NCBI GenBank assembly: GCA_902603905.1 | Contig: CACKWM010000004.1 | Span: 16,163 to 80,162 of the forward strand | Direction of reading: 5' to 3' | Source of the DNA: an uncultured Pelagibacteraceae bacterium | GTDB lineage: Bacteria; Pseudomonadota; Alphaproteobacteria; Pelagibacterales; Pelagibacteraceae | Length of the DNA: 64,000 nucleotides | Part shown: one piece after another, positions 49,090-58,811 of the stretch | Layout: each line of letters opens with the position of its first letter | How positions within the stretch are numbered: the first letter of the stretch is position 1 | The notes under the pieces: model-generated | The model's input: only the letters and a program-made list of their open reading frames with translations | Database searches by the model: none | What the model was told of the DNA's origin: nothing | Made by a program: the position numbers and the translations under genes

Positions 49090-51546
49090 ATGAAGAAAAT
49101 TCTAATAGCAAATCGTGGAGAAATTGCCTGTAGAATTATTAATAGTTGCAAAAAATTAAAGTTTCATTCAATTGCTGTCTATTCGGATGTAGATAAGAAT
49201 AGTAAACACGTTAAAAAAGCTAATGAATCTATTCATATAGGTGGTTCAAAAGCACAAGACAGTTATTTGTCTTCAGATAAAATAATTGAAGCAGCTAAAA
49301 AAGTAAAAGCTGACGCTATTCATCCAGGTTATGGTTTTCTTGCAGAAAATGATAAATTTGCACAAAAAGTAATTGATGCAGGGATCGTGTGGATAGGACC
49401 TAAACCGAATACTATTGTGTCGATGGGTAACAAAGATATAGCTAGAGATTTAGCATTAAAAAGTGGTCTGCCAATTTGTCCGGGCTTAAACAATAAAGAT
49501 TTAGAAAAAAGTGATTTAGAAAAAAAATGTAATGATATTGGATTTCCTATTTTAGTAAAAGCAAGTGCTGGTGGTGGTGGAATAGGAATGCAAATTGTAA
49601 ATAATTACAACGAATTAGTTAAATCTGTAGAAAAAACAAAAAATTTAGCAAAGAAGGCATTTGGAAATAGTGATGTTTTTTTAGAAAAATTTATAAAAAA
49701 TGCAAGACACATAGAAATACAAATATTCGGTTTTGGAGAAAAAAAAGCTGTCCATTTTTATGAAAGAGATTGTTCGATACAAAGAAGATTTCAAAAAATT
49801 ATAGAAGAAAGCCCAGCACCAAAAGTAGGACCCGACATTATAAATAAAATGTCAGAAAGTGCTGTAAATTTTGCTAGCAATCAAAAATACGAAGGTGCAG
49901 GAACAATAGAGTTTATTTATGATGTAGATGAAAAAAAGTTTTACTTTTTAGAAATGAATACACGAATTCAAGTAGAACATCCAGTAACAGAATCTATAAC
50001 AAATTCTGACCTAGTTGAGATGCAAATTAAATTTGCACTAGGAATTGATACTAATTTAACAGAACAAAATAAAATTAATAGAACTGGACATGCTATTGAA
50101 TGTAGATTGTATGCTGAGGATCCCTCAAAGAATTTTCTACCTTCACCTGGAAAAATTTCAAAACTTAAAATTCCAAATACTAATTTGGCAAATATTAGAT
50201 TAGATATTGGAGTAGATGAAGGGGATGAAATATCTTTTTACTATGACCCAATGATAGCAAAAATTATTGCTAAAGGTTCTACTAGGGTTGAAAGCATTAA
50301 AAATATGTTACAATATTTAAAAGAATTTGAAATTGAAGGAATTAATACTAATAAATCTTTTTTAATATCTGTGCTTCAAAATAAAAATTTTGAAGAGGCA
50401 AATTTTAATACCAAATTTATTGAAAATAATTTGACCTTATTCATAAAGAAAAAAGGAGATATTTTACCAACTAAAAAACAAGATAAAACCAAAATTAAAC
50501 AGGAATATAGTGATAAAGATGTAAAAGCTTTTGAAAAAATTATTGCTAAAACACCAAAAAGCAAAAATGGTCAAGGCTATACTGAAAAGGATTTAAAAGC
50601 CTTTGATAATATTTTTTCTTCAAGACATAAAAAAACAGAAATAGAGGTAAAAACAGAAGTTAAAAATATTCAAGGTAAAATTTACGATGCTCCTAAATTT
50701 TTACCTGCTGGTGATAAATATATGCTTATTGAATTTGGTAATGTGATGAATTTAGAATTAAATTTTACTGCTCAAAACTTAGCTAAAGCAATTAAAGATC
50801 ATAAAGTTAGAGGGGTTTATGAAACCTCTCCCTGTTTCGCATCAATGTTAGTTCATTATGAACCAGAAGAAATAAAATTTAATGATTTAAAAAACGAATT
50901 AAAATCTCTTGTAAATTCTTTGGGTCCTTCCGATGATATAGAAATTAATAGTAGAATTTTTTCTTTTCCTACAGTTTATCTTGATAAATGGACAAAAGAA
51001 TGCATTGAAGATTACTCAAGCAAAATTGCTAAAAAAAAACCTGATCCTGAACTTATAACGGAGTTAAATAATCTTGAAAACACAGAACAATTTGTAAGAG
51101 TGCATTCTGGAACTGAATATTGGGTTTCTGCTATAGGTTTTTGGCCTGGTCTTCCGTTTATGATGGCTCTTGACCCAAGGTGTAAACTTACAGTTCCAAA
51201 ATATAACCCACCACGAACATGGACGCCAAAAGGAACAGTCGGAATGGGCGGTGCTTCCACATCAATATATCCAGATCGATTACCAGGTGGATACCAGATT
51301 TTTGGTATTATTCCCGTTCCAATTTGGGATACAAAAAAAAGTTTTCCAGTATTTGAAAATAACATTTGTCTTTTTCAACCAGGAGATAGAGTAAAATTTA
51401 TTCCCACAACATATGAAGAATTTGATCATGTTACTAAAAAAATAGAAGATGGTACTTATGATTATAATATTGTTGAGTATCAGAAATTTTCAGTAAAAAA
51501 TTATAAAAAATGGTTAACTACAATTGATCAAACAAAAAGGTTTTAA
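49090..51546 (+). CDS. Biotin carboxylase-PxpB (KipI/AHS1) fusion with repeat-bearing linker
   Basis: KKILIANRGEIACRIINSCKKL, KASAGGGGIGMQIV, EMNTRIQVEHPVTE; C-terminal HSGTEYWVSAIGFWPGLPFMMALDPR...PRTWTPKGTVGMGGASTSIYP. Confidence 0.92.
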   Translation: MKKILIANRGEIACRIINSCKKLKFHSIAVYSDVDKNSKHVKKANESIHIGGSKAQDSYLSSDKIIEAAKKVKADAIHPGYGFLAENDKFAQKVIDAGIVWIGPKPNTIVSMGNKDIARDLALKSGLPICPGLNNKDLEKSDLEKKCNDIGFPILVKASAGGGGIGMQIVNNYNELVKSVEKTKNLAKKAFGNSDVFLEKFIKNARHIEIQIFGFGEKKAVHFYERDCSIQRRFQKIIEESPAPKVGPDIINKMSESAVNFASNQKYEGAGTIEFIYDVDEKKFYFLEMNTRIQVEHPVTESITNSDLVEMQIKFALGIDTNLTEQNKINRTGHAIECRLYAEDPSKNFLPSPGKISKLKIPNTNLANIRLDIGVDEGDEISFYYDPMIAKIIAKGSTRVESIKNMLQYLKEFEIEGINTNKSFLISVLQNKNFEEANFNTKFIENNLTLFIKKKGDILPTKKQDKTKIKQEYSDKDVKAFEKIIAKTPKSKNGQGYTEKDLKAFDNIFSSRHKKTEIEVKTEVKNIQGKIYDAPKFLPAGDKYMLIEFGNVMNLELNFTAQNLAKAIKDHKVRGVYETSPCFASMLVHYEPEEIKFNDLKNELKSLVNSLGPSDDIEINSRIFSFPTVYLDKWTKECIEDYSSKIAKKKPDPELITELNNLENTEQFVRVHSGTEYWVSAIGFWPGLPFMMALDPRCKLTVPKYNPPRTWTPKGTVGMGGASTSIYPDRLPGGYQIFGIIPVPIWDTKKSFPVFENNICLFQPGDRVKFIPTTYEEFDHVTKKIEDGTYDYNIVEYQKFSVKNYKKWLTTIDQTKRF

Positions 51547-51551
51547 TATCT

Positions 51552-52679
51552 ATGGTAAAAGTAATTAAAAAAGGTCTAGAAACATCTGTTCAAGATTATC
51601 CTGGAAGAATTGGAACTCTAAATCTGGGCTTTCCACCTTCAGGTCCAATGGATAGTTGGTCTTTTAGACTTGCTAATGTTTTAGTTGAAAATGAACCTGG
51701 TGCTGCAGCTTTAGAATGTCAGTTTATGGGTCCTACTCTTAAATTTAATAGTGATAGAATAATTGCTATTACAGGTGCTGACATGTCTCCCAAAATAGAT
51801 GGCAGTCCAGTTCCTTTATGGGAAAGCTTGGAAGTTAAAAAAGATCAAACTTTAGAAATGACTTTTGCAACAGTGGGTGCAAGATCTTATATTGCTTTTT
51901 CAGGAGGAATAAATACCACTCCATGGTTAGGTTCAAGATCAACTTTTCATAAAGCAGGAGTTGGTGGTATAGAGGGAAAAGCAATTCAAGATGGTCAAAT
52001 TATTCCTTTAAACAAATCTAAATCAGTGGCTGGAAGAAAAGTTAAAAAAAACTCTATACCAGTTATGTCCACAAACAAAAAATGGTCTGTAGAAGTTGTT
52101 AAAGGTCCTAATGATGATTGGGTTGATGAAAAAGGACATAAAATGTTTTTAAATTCTAATTGGAAGCTTCAATCTAAAAGTGACAGAACTGGTTATAGGC
52201 TAGAAGGACCCAAGTGGTCTTTTACAGAAAAAGCAACTCACAAAGGTTTAGAACATGGAACATTTCCTTCAAACATTATTGATCAAGGATATCCAGTGGG
52301 TGCAATAAACTTGGCTGGACAAACCCCAATTATACTAGTCAATGATGGTCCAAGCATGGGTGGATTTATTGTTCCTTACACAGTTCCATCAGCTTCTTTT
52401 TGGAAACTAGGACAAGCAAAACCGGGTGATAGTTTTAATTTTGTAGAAATATCAGTTGAAAAAGCTCAAACATTAAGAACTGAACAAACTATTATCTGCA
52501 GTGAAGCAAGTCTAATGTCATCTAAAAAAGAAAGTGGTTTATTACATGAAGCAGCAGCCAAAAAAATAGAACATATTAAAATAGTAGATTTTGATAAAGA
52601 AAAAATGAACGAAAAAATAAGAAATAAAATGATGGAAAAAAGAGGAATGAAAAATATAAAAGTTCGCTTTTTTAATTAA
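51552..52679 (+). CDS. PxpC/KipA (AHS2) family carboxyltransferase subunit with C-terminal KIxxIDFDKEK tail
   Basis: GLETSVQDYPGRIGTLNLGFPPSGPMDSWSFRLAN; IITGAD-like ITGADMSPKIDG. Confidence 0.92.
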   Translation: MVKVIKKGLETSVQDYPGRIGTLNLGFPPSGPMDSWSFRLANVLVENEPGAAALECQFMGPTLKFNSDRIIAITGADMSPKIDGSPVPLWESLEVKKDQTLEMTFATVGARSYIAFSGGINTTPWLGSRSTFHKAGVGGIEGKAIQDGQIIPLNKSKSVAGRKVKKNSIPVMSTNKKWSVEVVKGPNDDWVDEKGHKMFLNSNWKLQSKSDRTGYRLEGPKWSFTEKATHKGLEHGTFPSNIIDQGYPVGAINLAGQTPIILVNDGPSMGGFIVPYTVPSASFWKLGQAKPGDSFNFVEISVEKAQTLRTEQTIICSEASLMSSKKESGLLHEAAAKKIEHIKIVDFDKEKMNEKIRNKMMEKRGMKNIKVRFFN

Positions 52680-52699
52680 AAAAAATACGAAAGAATTTT

Positions 52700-52918
52700 A
52701 TGACAACAGAAGTTAAAACAACTGTGCCAGGCAATATGTGGAAAGTTTTGGTTAAAGAAGGAGATATTGTAAAAAAAGGAGACCCTTTATTCATTATGGA
52801 AGTTATGAAAACAGAAGTTCATCATGACGCGCCTGTAGATGGAAAAGTGATTAAAGTTAATGTTGTTAATGATCAAGAGGGTATAGATCCAGGTACAGTA
52901 GCGGTAATAATTGAATGA
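52700..52918 (+). CDS. Biotinyl carrier protein (BCCP domain)
   Basis: 72 aa; KEGDIVKKGDPLFIMEVMKTEVHHDAPVDGKVIKV. Confidence 0.9.
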   Translation: MTTEVKTTVPGNMWKVLVKEGDIVKKGDPLFIMEVMKTEVHHDAPVDGKVIKVNVVNDQEGIDPGTVAVIIE

Positions 52919-53124
52919 TAAAAAAAATAACAAAAGAAACTTCATATATAAGAATAATAAACGATCTCTCTGAAGATATAGGAATATCAAAAGAAGAAAC
53001 GAAAAGTTTAGTTGATGTAGCTTTATCTTCTACTGACCTTAGAGATGTAAATTATGAAAATCTAAAGGAAGAAATTACAACATTTCTCGTTATTAATATT
53101 TTTTTTCTTATCTGTAAATTGTAA
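52915..53124 (+). CDS. Small hypothetical protein
   Basis: 69 aa ORF overlapping the BCCP stop (ATGA). Confidence 0.45.
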   Translation: MIKKITKETSYIRIINDLSEDIGISKEETKSLVDVALSSTDLRDVNYENLKEEITTFLVINIFFLICKL

Positions 53125-53129
53125 TTTTT

Positions 53130-53729
53130 ATGCAAGACCAAATTATTTTGTACAATGGTCCAAACTCTCCTTTTGGAAGAAAAACTAAAATAACCTCTTT
53201 AGTACAAGAAATAAAATTGGAAGAAAAAATTATTAATGTTTACGAAGCTGATTTTTTAGATAAGCATAACCCTATAAGGAAAATTCCAACATTAGTGGTT
53301 AATAAGTTAGCAATTATAGATAGTGATAATATTTGCTTGTATCTTGATACAATATCAAAAAAAAATACATTATTTCCTAAAAAAAAATATTGGGAAATAA
53401 TGTCAATGACTTCGATTGCTAATGGATTAATGGAGTCGGTGCTGGAAAGACGTATGGAAATGATTAGACCTGATAGTGAAAAAAGTAACAATTTCATCAA
53501 CAAACAGGAAGTAAGAATTACAAGAACCATCAGCTGGTTAGAAAATAACTGGAATAATTACAATGACTCTTATTTGACCATGGATCAAATTGCGATTGCA
53601 TGTGCTTTGGATTACACTATTTATAGATTTAACGATAAGTGGAGAACACATAATACAAAACTTAATAAGTGGTTTAGCAATTTTTTAGAAAAAGATTTTA
53701 TGAAATCTACATTGCCACGTGAAAAATAA
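53130..53729 (+). CDS. Glutathione S-transferase family protein
   Basis: LYNGPNSPFGRKTKI..., NPIRKIPTLVVN, DSDNICLYLD. Confidence 0.82.
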   Translation: MQDQIILYNGPNSPFGRKTKITSLVQEIKLEEKIINVYEADFLDKHNPIRKIPTLVVNKLAIIDSDNICLYLDTISKKNTLFPKKKYWEIMSMTSIANGLMESVLERRMEMIRPDSEKSNNFINKQEVRITRTISWLENNWNNYNDSYLTMDQIAIACALDYTIYRFNDKWRTHNTKLNKWFSNFLEKDFMKSTLPREK

Positions 53730-53731
53730 GT

Positions 53732-54703
53732 ATGATTAAAGCAGCTTCAATAGGATTAGGATGGTGGTCAGATGAACTTGCAAAATCAATTCAAGGAAAA
53801 AGTAAAAAAATTAAAATTGTAAGTTGTTATTCTAAAAGCAAAAAAAAAAGAATTAATTTTTCAAAAAAATATAAAACTAATTATCATGACTCTTTCATGG
53901 CCATACTTAAAGATCCCAAAATTGATGCAATAATATTAACAACTCCACATTCACTACATTCAAAACATGCCATTCAAGCAATGCAAAATGGAAAACATGT
54001 TTTTGTAGAAAAACCAATGGCAACAAAATTTTCAGATGCAAAAAAAATGTATTTAATGGCAAAAAAATATAAAAAAACTTTATCTGTTGGACATAACAGA
54101 AGATACTCTAGTGTTTTTGATTTTATTAATAATTTAAATCGAAAAAAAAAAATTGGGAAAATATTACATATCGATTCAAATTTCTCTGCTCCAGGCGCTT
54201 TAAATTATAAAAAAAAATTTTGGCGTTCAAATAAAAAAGAAAGTCCAGGAGGAGCAATAGCTGGACTTGGTATACATATGATAGATTTAATGTGTTATTT
54301 TGGAGGAAAAGTTAGATCAGTACAATCATTGGTAAAAAGGTATGCTGTAAAAGTAAACATTGATGACACTACTTCTGCTCTTTTTGAATTTAATAATTGT
54401 ACAGGAAACCTAACTACTATTTTTGCTTGTCCTTACACTTCAACATTTAATATTTTTGGAACTAATATGAATATTTTTTCCAAAGTAGATAAAAATAAAA
54501 TCAAAATAGTTAAAAAAAATGGAAGCGTTCAAAAAATAAATTTAGCTAATAAAGATACTCTTTTTTTAGAACTACAAGAATTTGCTAGCAGTTGTAATAA
54601 TAAAAAAAAATATAGAATAAAAAATTCTGAAGCTGCTCATAATGTCAAAGTTATGGAAGCAATTGTTAAATCTTCTAAAAAAAATAAAAAAATATATTTA
54701 TAA
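53732..54703 (+). CDS. Gfo/Idh/MocA family oxidoreductase
   Basis: GKHVFVEKPMATKFSDAKKM, LSVGHNRRYS, GGAIAGLGIHMIDLMCYFGG. Confidence 0.88.
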   Translation: MIKAASIGLGWWSDELAKSIQGKSKKIKIVSCYSKSKKKRINFSKKYKTNYHDSFMAILKDPKIDAIILTTPHSLHSKHAIQAMQNGKHVFVEKPMATKFSDAKKMYLMAKKYKKTLSVGHNRRYSSVFDFINNLNRKKKIGKILHIDSNFSAPGALNYKKKFWRSNKKESPGGAIAGLGIHMIDLMCYFGGKVRSVQSLVKRYAVKVNIDDTTSALFEFNNCTGNLTTIFACPYTSTFNIFGTNMNIFSKVDKNKIKIVKKNGSVQKINLANKDTLFLELQEFASSCNNKKKYRIKNSEAAHNVKVMEAIVKSSKKNKKIYL

Positions 54704-54704
54704 T

Positions 54705-55559
54705 TTAATCGTAATAAAACATTGGTGCTTTTTTCCAATCGGCCCAAGAAACAGGATCATGTCCCCAAACAACTTTTGCATCATATTCTTTTGCAACTTT
54801 TCTTAATTTTTTAACTGATGCAGCAGCATCAGAAGAAGAAGCAACAAGTCCTGGTAAACATTTATCGCACCAGTGATCACCAGTATAACAAGCATCACCA
54901 GTAAATAGCATATAGCCAGTTTTTGGAAGATTAACTAATACTGATTGATGACCTGGTGTATGTCCAGGTGTAAATATTACTTTTATAACTCCATCGCCAT
55001 AAACATCATAAAAATCAGTTTTTCTACCTTGTAAAAATTTCCAACGAATATTCGGTTTATCAAAATCTGCTCTAATGTAAGCTGGTTGTGAAAACCAATC
55101 AGGATTAAATGCATAATCATATTCTAATCTTTGTGTAATATGTGTAGCGTTTGGAAAATGTCCAATTGCACCTGAGTGATCTAGGTGAAGATGGGTTTGT
55201 ATTACATATTTAACATCTTCAGGTTTGGTATTAACGCTTTTTACCACATCTTTACACCACTCTGATACTTTCATAACCGGATCATAGGCTTCGACTACCG
55301 AGCCCCAATGTTTGTGTTTATCCAAAGCTGCTTCTATTGGCATTCCACCGTCAATAATTACATCTCCTTCAGGATGTTTAATTAAAAACCATGGTACTGG
55401 TATTTCATAAGGTTCTTCACCTTGGTTCATTTTTATAAATTTTAATTTTGTTTTAATTGATCCTGTTTGAAACATGTATAATTTAATACCTGAGTTGAAT
55501 TTTTTTGTTTGTTCAAAAATATCTTTATCTTTTTCTTTCATAAATAACAGTTCTACCAA
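54705..55559 (-). CDS. Metallo-beta-lactamase fold lactonase, AttM/BlcC-like
   Basis: QTHLHLDHSGAIGHFPNATHI, FTPGHTPGHQSVLV, FTGDACYTG. Confidence 0.8.
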   Translation of the reverse strand: MVELLFMKEKDKDIFEQTKKFNSGIKLYMFQTGSIKTKLKFIKMNQGEEPYEIPVPWFLIKHPEGDVIIDGGMPIEAALDKHKHWGSVVEAYDPVMKVSEWCKDVVKSVNTKPEDVKYVIQTHLHLDHSGAIGHFPNATHITQRLEYDYAFNPDWFSQPAYIRADFDKPNIRWKFLQGRKTDFYDVYGDGVIKVIFTPGHTPGHQSVLVNLPKTGYMLFTGDACYTGDHWCDKCLPGLVASSSDAAASVKKLRKVAKEYDAKVVWGHDPVSWADWKKAPMFYYD

Positions 55560-56722
55560 GCTGACTGATAAATGCTAAGTGCATCTGATTCAGTTACTTC
55601 TCTTGGATTATTAACTAATAGTCGTGTTTGTTTCATTGCATCACTTGCCATTTTTTCACATGCATTTTTTGGAATATTAACCTCTCTTAATTTTTGTGGA
55701 AGACCTAATCTCTTAGACAAATCTTCTAGTTTATCAATAAACTCTGCACAAACAGCTTGTGTTCCTTGATTAATGTTTAAATTGGGAAAAACATATGGTC
55801 CAAGCTCAGCATAATTTTTAGCTGCCTTTGTATCAATGCTATTAAATCTAAGTACATAAGGTAAAACTAATGAATTCGAAAGTCCATGTGAAACATGAAA
55901 AGTTCCTCCTATTGGATAAGCAAGAGCATGAACTGCCGCAACCGGAGAATTAGCAAAAGCTTTTCCTGCTAACATAGCTCCAATAAGCATATTTCCTCTA
56001 GCTTCAATATTTGAACCATCAAAAACAGCTTTTTCTATAGAGCCTCCAAGTAGCTTTAACGCCTCAATTGCCAGCATTTTTGAAATAATATTATTGTTTT
56101 TATTTGAAGATGCATATCCTTCAATCGCATGAACCATTGCATCAATTCCTGTTGCTGCCGTAGTCCCAGCTGGAAGACCTAATGTAAGACTTGGATCTAA
56201 AATTGCTAAATCTGGTAAAATTATTGTTGAAGAAACTCCTTTTTTTTCTTCTTCTCCAACTGTGATGATTGATACAGGAGTGACTTCAGAGCCAGTTCCT
56301 GCTGTAGTTGGTATTAACACTAAAGGTAAACGCGGTCCTTTTGCATTTGCAACTCCCCAGGCTTTTTCTAAATCTTCATTAGAACCAAGTATCAAAGCTG
56401 TTAGTTTAGCTACATCCATTGATGATCCTCCACCAAAACCAATAACTCCTGTTGCTTTAAATTTTTTTCCAATCTCTATTGCTGTTAAAAGAGTTTTTTT
56501 AGATGGATCAGCTTCTACTTCATCAAAGACTTCAACCTCTCCCATTGTTTTTAATTCTTGTATAGTTGGCTTGGTTAATCCTAAAGACATTAATCCTTTA
56601 TCTGTAATAAACAAAATACGAGAACCAAGTTTATTAAATATTTCTTTACACGAATTTTTTGCTTCTCCACTTCCAAATCGAAGTCCAGGAGTTGTGTTGA
56701 ATTGAAAATTATTTAAAGTCAT
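55553..56722 (-). CDS. Iron-containing alcohol dehydrogenase (AttL/BlcB-like)
   Basis: GVIGFGGGSSMDVAKL, PTTAGTGSEVTPVSII, VHAIEGYAS, HGLSNSLVLPYVLRFN. Confidence 0.87.
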   Translation of the reverse strand: MTLNNFQFNTTPGLRFGSGEAKNSCKEIFNKLGSRILFITDKGLMSLGLTKPTIQELKTMGEVEVFDEVEADPSKKTLLTAIEIGKKFKATGVIGFGGGSSMDVAKLTALILGSNEDLEKAWGVANAKGPRLPLVLIPTTAGTGSEVTPVSIITVGEEEKKGVSSTIILPDLAILDPSLTLGLPAGTTAATGIDAMVHAIEGYASSNKNNNIISKMLAIEALKLLGGSIEKAVFDGSNIEARGNMLIGAMLAGKAFANSPVAAVHALAYPIGGTFHVSHGLSNSLVLPYVLRFNSIDTKAAKNYAELGPYVFPNLNINQGTQAVCAEFIDKLEDLSKRLGLPQKLREVNIPKNACEKMASDAMKQTRLLVNNPREVTESDALSIYQSAW

Positions 56723-56728
56723 GAATTA

Positions 56729-58795
56729 TTATACAAAATAAACATAGAATATTATTGAAAATATTGCCATTCCTATAAGAATTAATATCCAACCATAGCC
56801 TGTTCCAACTTTATCTATATAGTTAACTTCTCCTTGAACCTCATCTGGCTTTTTATATAGATCGTTTGCTTGAATAGGTTTGTTTGGCAAAGTTGATAAA
56901 TCCATTTTACTTGCCAAAAACCAAATTAACCCTATGCCAAATAACCACCAAATCAACTGATATCCCCAAATAGACGGTATCTTAAGTATCCAAGATTCAT
57001 AGCCAGCTCCAGGTTCTCCAAAAAAACTATTTCCAAGAATTTGCCCTGGACCAACTCCAAAAAAAAGCCAGATTAAAGCAATTACATAAGCAAATGATCT
57101 TAGTTTTGTTCTGCTTGGATGTAAGCCCATATGTTCATTTAAAAAATCATGAAACTTTTGTCTGTGTGGTCTGTAAATATCAATTTTTGTAATATTAGAA
57201 AAAGCAGAAATAGAAAAACAGATAAAAACGTTAAATAACATTCCCCATACACCTGAATGTATCGTTAGTGGCCACCTTCCCCAAGGCAATCTGTTTCCGG
57301 CTATTTGTTGTCCAATAGTTTCAGTCAAAATTACAATGATTATTCCAATAACTAATCCAAAAATTGCTGCTCCTCTTGTTATCCAAGGAAACCAAACTAG
57401 ACCAAGTAAAACAATTAAAAACTGAAAGGCTATAGAAATTGCTATTCCGCTAAAAATTACCATTGCTGGCTTAGCAAATGTTGCTAAATAAAGTGATGCT
57501 AAAAATACTAACATCATTATTATACGAGCAGCAGCACGTTCTTTTTCCCAATTTATGTTTTTATTAATATAAGCTTTATATAAATCCCTTGTAATAATAC
57601 TTCCTGATGTCATTAATAAAGCTGCAGCTGTTGACTGAAGTGCTGCAATCAATCCAACTGCTAATAAGCCAGTTAACCAAAGAGCATGCTTGTCCATTAA
57701 ACTTATAATGTGATAAATTATTAATGAATGATCTTTGTTAGAAACTTCTGGCAGCAAAGTACTTATTGAAAGACCGCTCTTATTAATTTCTGCATTTGCT
57801 CCTAATAAATTCGCACCGATTCCTTGATATGTTGCAAATACAAATAATAAAAAACCTACGATAACAGCAGATCCCCAAACTTGATAATAAGAAAAAGCTT
57901 TTGGGTGTTTTGCTGAATAACTCCACATGGAAAATGAAGGTGAAAGAACTATTCCCATAAAAGAAAGTGTAAAAGTAAAAATCATCATTGCAGTCCAGGG
58001 ACCACCAACTGCCTCGTTCTTTCCTAGTCCTGATACCCATTGAACAACACCTGGTAAGGCAAAATATCCATTATAATCACCACCTCCATAACCATTGGTA
58101 GTTTCCCAAGAACTCATATTTGTGCTTGCAACCTTTGCTAATGCTTTGCCAAAAGTTTCAAAATTTCCAATTAAAGAATAAACGATAATTCCTAAAAGAA
58201 TTACTGTCAAAAAATAAAGCCAAGATTGAACCACTCCTACGGTAACAATAGATTTAAAACCTCCTCTCGTTACATAGAACAAAACAATTATGGAAATTAT
58301 CCACATGCTTAATTCCCTAGAAACATGTCCTTCAGTTAAGGTATTGACTAAGTAGCCTGTGGCGCCAAAAAAAACTGCAATTAAGGGTATTGCTATAAAA
58401 AAAGTTACTATGACTGAAATAACACGGATTGCATCACTCTTATAGTAATCATAATACATTTCACCTGGAGTGATATATCCAAACTTTTTGCTTAACATCC
58501 ATTGTCTCTTAAAAAAAAATATACTTCCTAAAGGAACTGTTATCGCAACAAAAGCTGTTCCAACATATTGAAAGCCATCATGAAAAATAAGATTTACCTG
58601 GGATATAACTGTTAAACCAGCAAATGTAGCCGCTGTTGCTGCAAAGAAAAAAACCCATGATGAAACATTTCTGTTTGCTAAATAATATTTCTCTGCACTG
58701 TCAGAATTATATTTTGATCCTCTTACACCCCAAAAAAAACAATAAGCAGCATACAACAAAATAAAAATAAACAACCAAAGAGATTTTTCGGACAT
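56729..58795 (-). CDS. Sodium:solute symporter (SSS) family protein
   Basis: 688 aa; ~14 TM segments, AALQSTAAALLMTSGSIITRDLYKAYI. Confidence 0.88.
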   Translation of the reverse strand: MSEKSLWLFIFILLYAAYCFFWGVRGSKYNSDSAEKYYLANRNVSSWVFFFAATAATFAGLTVISQVNLIFHDGFQYVGTAFVAITVPLGSIFFFKRQWMLSKKFGYITPGEMYYDYYKSDAIRVISVIVTFFIAIPLIAVFFGATGYLVNTLTEGHVSRELSMWIISIIVLFYVTRGGFKSIVTVGVVQSWLYFLTVILLGIIVYSLIGNFETFGKALAKVASTNMSSWETTNGYGGGDYNGYFALPGVVQWVSGLGKNEAVGGPWTAMMIFTFTLSFMGIVLSPSFSMWSYSAKHPKAFSYYQVWGSAVIVGFLLFVFATYQGIGANLLGANAEINKSGLSISTLLPEVSNKDHSLIIYHIISLMDKHALWLTGLLAVGLIAALQSTAAALLMTSGSIITRDLYKAYINKNINWEKERAAARIIMMLVFLASLYLATFAKPAMVIFSGIAISIAFQFLIVLLGLVWFPWITRGAAIFGLVIGIIIVILTETIGQQIAGNRLPWGRWPLTIHSGVWGMLFNVFICFSISAFSNITKIDIYRPHRQKFHDFLNEHMGLHPSRTKLRSFAYVIALIWLFFGVGPGQILGNSFFGEPGAGYESWILKIPSIWGYQLIWWLFGIGLIWFLASKMDLSTLPNKPIQANDLYKKPDEVQGEVNYIDKVGTGYGWILILIGMAIFSIIFYVYFV

Positions 58796-58811
58796 TTAAT
58801 CCTTTTTAAAT

